Position numbers and translations under genes: made by a program. 64,000 nucleotides of DNA. Source: Malania oleifera. Lineage: Eukaryota; Streptophyta; Magnoliopsida; Santalales; Ximeniaceae. Shown here one piece after another: positions 22,688-35,171 of the stretch; positions within the stretch are counted from its first letter, which is position 1; every line of letters begins with the position of its first letter. The notes below the pieces were generated by a model, which searched no databases, was not told where the DNA came from, and saw only the letters and a list, made by a program, of their open reading frames with translations. Where the stretch lies: the NCBI RefSeq assembly GCF_029873635.1, contig NC_080420.1, positions 33,440,231 through 33,504,230 of the forward strand, in the 5' to 3' direction.

Positions 22688-25600
22688 CTGTACACAAGCC
22701 ATCACAAACAAATTAATAACTTCCTACACACCAAGAAGTACAGATTTTCAGAATGGACGATATCACCTTCAAATATGATAAGTCATTTCAGTCTAGTATT
22801 TTTTGACCAACCATTTAGACCCTAGGCAGCCGGATTCACATTATTCCTCAAATTGGCAAAAAAATATTATAAAGATCCCTTTTATACAAGAATTCCTAAT
22901 TGCTTCTTTTATACAAATCAATGCCAATTCACCAAAGAAATTTCGTCACTTTTTGTGTTTCCCTCAGCATCCAAAAAGGCTCATACCCTATCCAGCCCGG
23001 CCCACTAATATCGCCATATGGGGATGTGGTGAATGAAGACATAATACAAGAGTTCAAACAGTGACACATCTCTCTTCATGCCAATTTCAAATAAAAATCT
23101 GTAGAAATTCTCTACATTTTTTTTTTTTTTAAATAGAAAAAGAAGAGAATTCAATTTAAGAACAATGAATATACAAAAAAGAGGATAAGAAACCCTCCTA
23201 TGAAGTAAACATAACAACAAAAGGAAAAAACTAACAATCAAAATAACAATTCCTGCCAATTAAACATGTTTCCAACAAAATAATCAAGATAATCCCAAGA
23301 ATTTTTCTCCAGATTTATGCAGACATAATTTAAACAGGTTTCTGTCAAATAGCAAAATTATCTAGTAAAGAGGTGTCTACTTAAAACATCAGCTTTGGGC
23401 CAAGGAAATGGGCTTACATTGACAAAAAAGAAGCCTTGCAGAATAAAGTCAAGTCATATCCCGGCATGGATAACAGTGTATGTTACTCCTTAATTATTAT
23501 ATTTGATATAAAGAATATTTTAGATGGAAGAAGGGGCACTTTATGCAAATTGGGATGGGGTCAATAATGCTATGATGGCTCCATCCTATCCACACACACA
23601 CACACACACAAATGAGGCATATGGAAAGTGTATTCTATCAATAATTTAAAATAGACTTCTTATCTAAGCTGCAGAGCATTTGAGATTAGAGATCTTGTAC
23701 ATTTTCCAATATTGGGGCTTCATAGAGTTCAACAAACTTTTCCCTGAGTATCCTGTTCATTTCATCCACATCACATGCATGTGTCCAGTATGAATCATGG
23801 ACTCCTGTAATCATGAGTGTTTCCGAATAAGTTAGAACTGAAAATTTTCATATATAGCAGAAATAAAGCATGAGGAGATCCATAAAAAGACCTGCAAAAT
23901 TCAAGCCTGCATTCCTGCAGGCAACAGCAGTCATCATCATGTGGGAACCATCGAGGGAGTGAACAAAGTTTGGAGGAAAAGCGGTCCTTTGCCGCCTAAC
24001 CATAACCTATTATTATATGGAAAAAATGGGATTGAAACATTTGTATTTAGAAACTTGATGCATAAGAGTAAAGGCATTACTGTAAAATGAAAAAAAAAAA
24101 GAAAAAAAAAGACGAGTTTGTGACCCCATCAACAATCAAATTACACTGGTGAATAATTTTGAACAAAATTATCTTTTTCTGATAGAAAATTCTCCCAGGA
24201 TTTACATAAAATGAGAAAGGAAAAGGAAAATAAAAAAACAACATATGTATGAATCAAATCCTCGCATCAGTAGTCCTGGATAAACCTCAATTTTCAACTG
24301 CTATTCTAGAATTTCTAATGGCATAAATATCAACAAAGCAGAACAGGGTTGTAGGAATTGGAAAAACTACCTTGTCAGATTCTTGTTTTAGTGCCAAAAC
24401 CTGTAAGGAAGTTTTAATCTGCATCCAAATACAACACATCTCTACATTAACAAGAAATGGGAATAACTATGGCCACCTCAGATGTTCTATAAATGTATGA
24501 GAATATTACAAGACGCCTTCCTAATTTGTGATAAGGTTGCACAACAGGGAGTCCAAGAGGGGTTGTCCACCGCACAGCCTGATTCTCTAAAGCTATAATC
24601 TGTTTATATTCAATTTAGAGGTTAGTTAATGCAGGATATAATCACAATTTTGTCAGAAAACGACACTGAAAGAAGTGAGATGCAAATTAAAAACAAAACT
24701 TCAGACTACCCGATCAATTTGATTAGGCACTCGCCATCTATTTTCTTTGTTCAACTCAACAGTGAGATTTTTAATTTCAAATGGTGATAGAGAGTCTCTG
24801 AAAATTGAGTGTCCCATATTCTGAGTGATAAAAATCAGTTAACGTGTGTATCCTTTCATCATTTAATCAGGATTAATTCATGTGAGATAACACAACAAGC
24901 GCATCAAATTATGCATTCTTAACGAAACATACAAGCACAAAGGCTCCAGCAGAAGTGTGTTCCTTTAATTAATATTCAATTCATCTATTTATGAGGACAA
25001 AAGAAGAGTGAAAGGAGACGTTTTTACAGAACTAACCACCAAATGCCCAACGGCAAATGGCTGCTGTGTATGTTGTTTTCATCTGTATGTGTACATAACC
25101 CTCCAATTAAATTAACCAAAGGAATCTAACATACTGCCTCCAGACAATCACCAGCCATGAACAGCCTCTAATCAAATCTCTAAAACAGTGAACAAAAAAG
25201 CCTATTAAGTGGGAAATTGCCTAAAAGTTATATAAAGTAAGATATACCATAAATGATAACCAAAGTTGAATTCTTCATCAAAACGGTGAAAAATAAAGAT
25301 CTTTGTTTTATCCCTACTCCATAGCATCCTTTTGCTTTCTTCAAACACATAATGTTTCTTCTCCTTTACTTTTTTATAGGCATAAGACTCACAACCACCA
25401 TACTTCCCTTGTCAAAATTGATGTCCACAGTAACTTCTAAGTGTTAAAATAAAGATCAGCAAAAACCCCATAACAGAGATATAATAAGAAAATAAGGGGC
25501 AAAATAAAATTACCAGCGATGATATAGTTTTGGTGAGACTTGTTACTTCTCTATCACTTGGCCATTAATGACTTAAAAAAGAATCTGAGGATGTAATCAC

Positions 25601-28600
25601 CTAATTTTTTCACTCTTTTATCCTTATATCATCTTTCATGAGATTTTATTTATTTTCTATTCCCCCCCCCCCCCCAAAAAAAAAAAATAAAAAATAAAAA
25701 CATTTCTCCCTCATCTTTCCCGTTCTTCCGTTGTTTGCCATCGTGTCATAGCTTTGGTGAACACGTCCGCTATCTAAAGGTCGCTTGAGACATAGGTTTT
25801 TCTCAGTCTACTCCCACTCCTCTTCATGCTGATAATACGAGTGCTATTCAGATCACTACAAACCCCGTCCATCATGAGCATACCAAACATATTGAGGTTT
25901 ACTGCCATTCTACTCGGGAAGCTGTCGATACTCGGGTCATCTCTCTTCCACATGTCTCAAGCGACCTTCAGATAGCAGACGTCTTCACCAAAGCTATGAC
26001 ACGACTACCTCATCAGTTACTTGTTGGCAAATTGATGCTTCTTGATCGACCAGCATCAATTTGAGGGGGAATGTTAGTAGGATAGACAACAAACTTACCA
26101 TAAATTGTTCTACATTTATTTAGGAAACAAATCTGTCAAACCTACCATAAATTGTTGTATAGTTATTTAGGAAACAGATCTGTAAATATCTTTCCTGAAT
26201 TAGGGGTCAATGCTTAATGTTAAGATATGCTGTAATTAGGATGCTTAATGTTAGGAGATGCTGTAAATAGGAGATATTGTAATTAAGGGATATATTGTAA
26301 TTAGGGAAAATGACTTCTATATAAGAAAAGGACCACTCGATTGAGGGTCATCGAGCAAATCTGACATGGTAGAGCCACTCTCTGAATCAACCTTGTCTTT
26401 GGTCCAATTTTTGTGGTTCTAGGCTCTGGTTTCTTGGGTGCAGGTTCTGGTTTGCAGTTTTTTGGTGAATTTCGAGAGATTCTAGTTATGACTAACAACT
26501 CCAACTCAGAAGTCTTTCAAACTCCATTTACAGGGAAGAATTATGCTACCTGGGAGTTTCAGTTTCAACTTTTTGTCATGGGAAAGGAATTGTGGGGTCA
26601 TGTTGATGTGAGTAATCCAGCACCTACCGATCCTACAAAGTTGATTCAATGGAAGGTGAAAGATGCTCGCATGATGACTTGGATTCTTGGGTCTGTTGAT
26701 CCACTGCTTATACTCAATTTAAGGCCTTACATGATAGCTAAATCGATGTGGGAGTAGTTGAAAAAGGTCTATCATCAAGATCATTCCGACCGGCGATTTC
26801 AGTAGGAAACTGATCAGCCTATTCCCAAGGTATACTCTCTGTTCAGGAATATTTCTGTGGTTTTCAGAATCTTTGGGCTGAACTTTCCGACATTGTGTAT
26901 GCCAACATGTCAGCCGAGTCTCTCTCCACTGTTCAAGCAGTCCATGAAGCTAGCAAAAGAGACCATTTTTTAATGAAACTAAGGCCAGAATTCGAGTCTA
27001 TTCGTTCCAACCTGATGCACAGGGATACTTGACCATCTCTTGATGCGTGTTTTGGAGCACTTATTCGAGAGGAATGTCCTTTGACTCAATCTTTGCTTCC
27101 ACAAGAGAACGCTGTCGCATACGCTGCTCAAGGCAAGGGGAGGGGTCGAGACATGCATACGGTTCAATGCTACAGTTGCAAAGATTATGGGCATATTGCT
27201 GCCCATTGTGCTAAAAAGTTATGCAGCTACTGTAAACAGAAGGGGCACATAATCAAAGAATGCCCAACACGTCCTCAAAACCGACCAGTGAATGCTTATC
27301 ATGCTACTGTTACTGGCCACACTTCGGGTGGGCAACCAGCACTCAAAATCTCGCTCCAGTGTCACCTTCCAGTGCTGCTACACCTGCCTTTACACAAGAA
27401 ATGGTGCAGCAAATAATTGTATCGCATTTTCCGCTTTAGAGCTGCAAGGTAAGGGTACTATACCCTCTCAATCTTGGCTTGTTGATTCCGCTGCATCTAA
27501 TCACATAACCAGTTCTCCTGATATGCTTAGCAATGTTCATAAGTACACTGGTTCTTCTAATATTCAAGTTGCTAATGGCCATCTTTTACCGATTACTGGG
27601 GTTGGTGATATCACACCGTCACTTGCTAATATTTTTGTATCGCCCGGGCTTTCTACGAGTCCAATCTCGGTTGGACAATTAGTGGATGATAATTATAATG
27701 TTCAGTTTTCTAGTAATGGTTGTCATGTGCAGGATCCGGTCTCTCGGAGGACAACAGCAAAGGGGCCTAAAGTTGGGAGACTGTTTCCATTATACTCTTC
27801 CATTCCTAGTATCATTTCTTTGGCTTGTACTACTGTTTCCAATAATTGTGAAGTATGGCACAAACGTTTAGGCCATCCAAACAATGTTGTTATATCTCAT
27901 TAGCTGAATTCTGATTTGTTGGGAAAAAATGATTCTTCTTTGCCTCATGCTTTGTCTTTTGATTGTTCTACGTGTAAAATCGGAAAAAGTAAGATTCTTC
28001 CCTTCCCTTCTTCCGGGTGTAGGGCAAAGAATTGCTTTGACCTAGTTCATAGTGATGTATGGGGCATTACTCCTGTCATTTCTCATGCTCATTATAAATA
28101 TTTTGTGACATTCATAGACGACTATAATCGGTATACTTGGGTATATTTTCTGCGCTATAAGTCTGAAGTCTTTGCTGTTTTCAAATCGTTTCTAGCATAT
28201 GTTGAGAATCAATTTACCACTAGCATTAAGACTTCATGATCTGATTCTGGTGAAGAATAGATGTCTCATGAATTTCTTGAGTTTCTTCGTCACAAAGGAA
28301 TTGTTTTTCACCGCTCGTGCTACAACAGTATATTTGATCAATAGGTTGCCTTCTAAAGTGCTAAATTTCAACTCTCCATACTATCATCTGCATAAACAGC
28401 ACCCTAGCTTTCTTGACTTGCGCACTTTTGGCTGTGTCTGTTTTGTGCATCTACCTCCACATCAACATCACAAACTCTCTGCACAATCTGTGAAATGTGC
28501 CTTTATGGGATATGGCTAATCTCAAAAAGGATTTGTGTGCCTATGATGCTTCTTCCAATAAATTTCATATATCTCGTAATGTCGTTTTCTTTGAGCATCA

Positions 28601-31600
28601 ATGTTTCTTTCCTAGTTCTCTTACATCATCTCCTGCAGTTTCTGTTTTTCCTCACTTTGATGATTTGATATGCCCTCCTAAACGCCTCAAGCGTGGTTTG
28701 TGTATGAACGCCGTCAGCCAACTCTACTCCTTCCTGAGTCTGATCTGCCACTTGATCCTAATCCCGTTTTTCATCCTCCTCGATGATCTGGCCGTGCTTC
28801 TCATCCACCAGATAGGTATGGTCTCCCTCATACCTCCTTCACGGCTACCTTATCAACTGTGTTGATTCCTAATTCCTATTCACAAGCTGATAAACATGAG
28901 TGTTGGAGAAAGGTTATGCAGGAAGAACTTCAAGCTCTTCAAGAAAATCAGACTTGGGACATGGTCCCTTGTCCTTCTCATATCAAGCTAATTGGGTGTA
29001 AGTGGGTTTTTTCTGTGAAACTGATGGATCTATGGACCGTTATAAGGCTCATTTGGTTGCCCTTGGTAACCGCCAAGAGTATGGGGTTGACTATGAGATC
29101 TTTGCTCCTGTTGCTAAAATGACCAGTGTGTGTACTATTATTGCCATTGCAGCCTCTCAGGGATGGTCCATTTTTCCAGATGGATGTGAAGAACGCATTT
29201 CTTCACGGTGATTTACAGGAAGATGTTTACATGATGTTGGGCTTTTGTGGAGCCTAGTTATGTTAAATATGGATGATGACCTAACCTTTCTTTAATGAGA
29301 GATTTCTATCCTAAGGCTTAGTCCATGGAGTGAATTTTTTGGGCTGTACTCATGGGGGTCCGGGGGCAACATCCCTGGGAAAATTTTTTGAGCCCGTTTT
29401 GTAGTCCATTCGGAACCCTGTCTACAGCATATAAAATCATTATTTTCGAGTGATTAGGGTTAAGCGGTCGCATTTGCGAGAGAGCGAGAGGGAGAACATT
29501 GTATCGCCACACTCTCTGTGTTTTCTTCCCTAATAATAGTGAAATCCCTGCAACTCTGTGGACGTAGGCAAAATTGCCGAACCACGTAAATACTATCTTG
29601 TGTGTGTGATTGATTTTTCTTTGGCGTATATTCTTTCTCCATTTTATTTCTCACAGGTTTCGAGAATTTATTCTTAAAACTAACAACTAGTATCAGAGGT
29701 TAGGGTTAGATTCGAGTGGAAGCAATGGCAGAGGAAGCAAGAAAGGCGTCTGGAATGGAAAAGTTTGATGGCACAGACTTTGGATTCTGGAGGATGCAGA
29801 TCGAGGATTATCTCTATGGGAAGAAGTTACATCTGCCGCTTCTAGGAGAAAAACCTGCCACAATGAAGGACGAGGAATGGACTCTCCTTGACAGACAGGT
29901 AGTGGGAGTTATAAGATTAACTCTGTCTAGGTCCGTTGCACACAACGTCGTGAAGGAGAAGACTACAACAGATCTGATGAAGGCTTTGTCTGGTATGTAT
30001 GAAAAACCGTCAGCAAACAACAAGGTACATCTGATGAAGAAATTATTTAATTTAAAGATGGCAAAAAATGCATCTGTAGCACAACATCTGAATGAGTTTA
30101 ATACTATCACAAATCAATTATCGTCGGTAGAAATTGATTTTGATAATGAGATTCATGCACTGATCGTTTTGGCTTCGTTGCCAAATAGTTGGGAGGCAAT
30201 GAGGATGGCACTAAGCAACTCTACTGGAAAAGAAAAACTGAAGTATAATGATATATGGGATTTAATTCTGGCTGAGGAGATTCGCAGAAGAGATGCGGGT
30301 GAAACCTCAAGATCTAGTTCTGGCCTAAACCTTGAGACAAGAGGCAGAGGTAATGACCGAAATTCAAATCAAGGTAGATCAAAATTCAGAAACTATAATC
30401 GAAACAGAAGTAAATCTAGATTTGGCCAAAAGGGACAATGTTGGAACTGCGAGAAAACGGGTCATTTTAGGAGACAATGCAAAAGTCTTAAGAAGAAGAA
30501 TGAGGATGATTCTGCTAATGCTGTAACAGAAGAGGTACAGGATGCACTACTTCTTGCAATAGACAGTCCACTTGATGATTGGGTTTTGGACTCAGGAGCT
30601 TCGTTTCATACCACTTCACATCATGAAATCATACAGAACTATATAGCAGGAGATTTTGGTAAGGTGTATTTGGCTAATGGTACAGCCTTGGATGTTGTGG
30701 GTATGGGAAACGTCCGAATGTCATTGCCCAATGGGTCTGTTTGGTTACTGGAGAAAGTACGACATTCCTGACCTGAGAAGGAATTTGATTTCTGTCGGAC
30801 AGCTTGATGATGAAGGGCATGCGATGTTGTTTGCTGGTGGCACTTGGAAGGTTACAAAGGGAGCCAGAGTATTGGCTCGTGGAAAGAAATCTGGTACTCT
30901 ATACATGACCTCAAGTCCAAGAGATACAATTGCAGTTGCTGAAGCAAGTACTGATACAAGCTTATGACACCGTAGACTTGGTCACATGAGTGAGAAAGGG
31001 ATGAAGATGCTGCTGTCAAAAGGGAAACTACCGAAATTGAAGTCCGTTGATTTTGACTTGTGTGAAAACTGCATCTTAGGAAAGCAAAAAAGAGTGAGTT
31101 TCTTGAAAAGTGGCAGAATACTGAAGGCTGAAAAATTGGAGTTAGTGCACACAGATTTATGGGGGCCTTCTCCCGTTGCATCCCTTGGAGGCTCAAGGTA
31201 CTACGTTACTTTCATTGATGACTCAACCAGAAAGGTATGGGTTTATTTTATGAAAAATAAATATGATGTATTTGAAACTTTTAAGAAGTGGAAGGCTATG
31301 CTTGAGACAGAGATAGATTTGAAAGTGAAGTGTTTGAGGTTGGATAATGGAGGAGAGTACATAGATGGAGGGTTCAAAGAGTATTGTATTGCACATGGAA
31401 TCAGAATGGAAAAAACCATTCGTGAAACACCACAGTAGAATGGTGTGGCTGAGCGTATGAACAGAACTCTCAATGAGCATGCTAGGAGTATGAGGTTGCA
31501 TGCTGGACTACCAAAAACTTTCTGGGTTGATGCTGTTAGTACTGCAGCTTATTAGATAAACTGAGGACCTTCAATTCCCATGGAGTTCAGACTTCCCGAA

Positions 31601-34600
31601 GAGGTTTGGAGTGATAAAGAGGTAAAGTTCTCTCACTTAAAAGTTTTTGGTTGTGTTTCTTATGTTCATATTGATTCTAATGCTCGTAGTAAACTTGATG
31701 CAAAGTCCAAAATATGTTATTTCATTGGCTATGGTGATGAAAAATTTGGCTATCAGTTTTGGGATAAACAAAACAGGAAAATCATCAGAAGTAGAAATGT
31801 GATATTTAATGAAAAGGTTATGTACAATGACAGGTCAACTGTAGTGTCTGATATCACAACAATAGATCAAAAGAGATCTGAGTTTGTTAACTTAGATGAG
31901 TTGATTGAAAGTATTGTCCAGGAAAGAGGTGAAGATGATAAGGAGAATGTAGAATCACAAGCAAATCAGAATACACCTGTAGCTGCGGTCCGTAGATCTT
32001 CCAGGACCATTAGACCTCCACAACGTTATTCACCTGCTTTAAATTATCTTCTGCTAACTGATGGTGGTGAGCCAGAGTGTTATGATGAAACCTTACAGGA
32101 TGAAAGTTCAAGCAAGTGGGAGTTAGCCATGAAGGATGAGATGGACTCCTTGTTGGGGAATCAGACATGGGAACTAACTGAATTGCCAGTAGGGAAGAAG
32201 GCTTTGCACAACAAGTGGGTATACAAAATTAAGAACGAACATGATGGTAGCAAGCGCTACAAAGCCAGATTAGTTGTCAAAGGGTTTCAGCAAAAGGAAG
32301 GCATTGACTTCACAAAAATATTTTCTCCAGTTGTGAAGATGGCGACAATCAAACTGGTACTGGGAATGGTGGCTGCAGAAAATCTACATTTTGAGTAGTT
32401 AGATGTGAAAACGGCATTCCTTCATGGTGACTTGGAGGAAGACATCTACATGATTTAGCCAGAAGGGTTCATTGTCCAGGGACGATAGAATTTAGTCTGC
32501 AAACTGAGAAAGAGCTTGTATGGTCTAAAACAAGCTTCAAGACAGTGGTATAAGAAATTTGATAGTTTTATGCATAAAATTGGGTTCAAGAGATGTGAAG
32601 CTTATCACTGTTGTTATGTTAAGTTCTTTGACAATTCTTATATCATTTTACTGTTATATGTAGATGATATACTTATTACAGGGTCTAGCATTGAGGAGAT
32701 TAATAATCTGAAGAAGCAATTGTCAAAACAGTTTGCAATGAAGGATTTGGGAGCTGCAAAGCAAATCCTTGGAATGAGAATCATTAGAGACAAGGCTAAT
32801 GGTACATTGAAGCTTTCACAGTTAGAGTATATGAAGAAAATTCTCAGCAGATTCAACATGAATGAAGCTAAACCAGTGAGCACACCCTTGGGTAGTCATT
32901 TCAAACTGAGCAAGGAACAGTTACTGAAGACAGAAGAAGAAAGGGACCATATGAGCAAGGTGCCCTATGCCTCAGCTATTGGCAGCTTGATGTATGCTAT
33001 GGTGTGTACAAGGCCAGATATTACACATGCAGTGGGAGTTGTAATCAGATTCATAAGTAGGCCAGGAAAGCAGCATTGGGAGGCAGTCAAGTGGATTCTG
33101 AGATATCTAAGGGGTTCATCAGATACATGTCTTTACTTCACAGGTGCAAGTTTGAAACTGTAGGGTTATGTAGACGTTGATTTTGCTGGTGATAATGATA
33201 GTAGAAAGAGTACTACTAGGTTTGTATATACTCTAGGTGGTACAGCTATATCTTGGGCTTCAAACTTACAAAAGATTGTTACTTTGTCCACTACAGAAGC
33301 TGAGTATGTTGCAACAACTGAAGCTAGAAAGGAGATGATTTGGCTACATGGTTTCTTAGACGAATTGGGTAAGAAGCAGAAGATGGGCATTCTACACAGT
33401 GACAGCCAAAGTGCAATTTTTCTTGCCAAAAATTCGGCTTTTCATTCAAAATCGAAACATATACAGACAAATACCACTTTATCCATTACCTTAATGAAGA
33501 TAAGCTGGTAATACTTGAGAAGATTTGTGGATCTAAGAACCCGACAGACATGTTGACTAAGGGTGTTACTATTGAGAAGCTGAAACTGTGTGCAACTTCA
33601 GTTGGTCTTCTAGCTTGAGGACAAAAGGATGAGTTGCAGGGATGAGGGATTGTTCATTTAGAGGATTTGCAGTACAATATTGGTGATTGAACTAGTCTCC
33701 AAGTGGAAGATTTGTTGGGCTTTTGTGGAGCTTAGTAACGTTAAATCTGGATGATGACCCGACCTTTCTTTAATGAGAGATTTTTATCCTAAGGCTTAGT
33801 TCATGGAGTGAATTTTTTGGGCCGTAACCAGGAAAATTTTTTGGGCCCATTTTGTAGCCCATTCGAAACCTTGTCTGCAACATATAAAATCATTATTTTG
33901 GGAGATTAGGGTTAAGCGATCGCACTTGCGAGAGAGCAAGAGGGAGAGCATTGTATCACCGCACTCTCTGTGTTTTCTTCCTGATAATAGTGAAATCCCT
34001 GCAACTCCGTGGACATAGGCAAAATTGCCGAACCACGTAAATACTGTCTTGTGCGTGTGATTGATTTTTCTTTGACGTATATTCTTTCTCCATTTTGTTT
34101 CTCACAGGTTTCGGGAATTTGTTCTTAATTCCTAACACGTGACACCTCCTCCGGGCCTCTGCTCGTCGTCAACGTTGAATGTGTGTAAGCTGAAGTGCTC
34201 TCTGTATGGTTCGAAACAGGCTCTCTAGGCCTGGTTTGATAAGTTCTGCGCTACCTTACTTCGGTTTTCTTTCATCCAAAGTCAGTATGATTCCTTGTTG
34301 TTTCTTCATACGACTTTTGTTGGTATTGTTCTTCTTCTGGTTTATGTCGACGACATTGTCATCACTGGGACTAATTCTGCTCTCATTGATCAGCTCAAGC
34401 AACATCTTCACGATTCCTCCCATATGAAGGATCTTGGTCCTCTCCAGTAATTCCTCAGTTTGGAAGTTCAGTCCGATTCATCTGGGGTTTTCCTACATCA
34501 ACATAAATACACGGAGGACTTGATTTCCTTGTCTGGTTTGCAGGACTCCTCTTCCATGGATACCCCATTGGAAGTGAATGTCAAGTATCGACGAGGAGGG

Positions 34601-35123
34601 GGATCTCCTTCCTGATCCCATGGTGTTTCGACAGTTAGTTGGTAGTCTCAATTATCTCACTATTACATGGCCTACTCTGATACCATGTCAGATTTGCTCG
34701 ATGACCCTCAATCGGGTGGTCCTTTTCTTATATATAAGTCATTTTCCCTAATTAAAATATATCCCTTAATTACAGTATTTCCTAATTACAGCATCTCCTA
34801 ACATAAAGCATTGACCCCTAATTCAAGAAAGATATTTACATCTCTGTTTCCTAAATAACTATACAACAATTTATGGTAGGTTTGACAGATTTGTTTCCTA
34901 AATAAATGTAGAACAATTTATGTAAAGTTTGTTGTCCATCCTACTAACATTCATAACAGACATTTAGAGGGACAATCTTGTTTCAGACTGCTAGTTCAGT
35001 GAGGAAAAAAGTGGCTGCAACATTCTCTTCGCAAGTGCAAGTCACTACATCTACATTACAGGCTCTAAGGGCCTTGTTACAACCATGGCTTTAGACAAAA
35101 TTAGTACTTTACCATTCTTTAAA

Positions 35124-35171
<48 letters not shown>

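Larger units (their letters stand above)
29235..34137 (+). mobile_element. Copia element 2 (Tork/TNT1-like), complete ends, 4.9 kb
   Basis: LTRs at 29235-29685 and 33713-34137 flank primer site, gag-pol and a purine-rich tract. The flanking 5-mers are CATGA (29230-29234) and CGTGA (34138-34142), a TSD with one change. Domain order is gag, protease, integrase, RT, RNase H. The frame carries seven or more stops and at least two frameshifts. It entered the RT of Copia element 1 and is younger than it. The transcription direction is opposite to RPOT. Confidence 0.93.
25741..34949. mobile_element. Rearranged Copia cluster with LTRs in opposite orientation
   Basis: Layout: a 53-bp minus-oriented RNase H fragment (25741-25793); a plus-oriented RNase H end (25797-26071); a plus LTR (26072-26366); plus primer site, gag, protease, integrase and RT (26367-29234); a younger Copia element (29235-34137); the rest of RT (34138-34672); then primer site and LTR of the same family in minus orientation (34673-34949). 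No single insertion gives this order. Either two oppositely oriented copies recombined, or an element integrated into itself. The whole cluster sits in one RPOT intron. Confidence 0.75.

Noticed and set aside
29235-34137. Copia element 2 as a potentially active element
   Set aside because: At least seven stops and two frameshifts interrupt gag-pol, and the LTRs differ by substitutions and a 26-bp indel.
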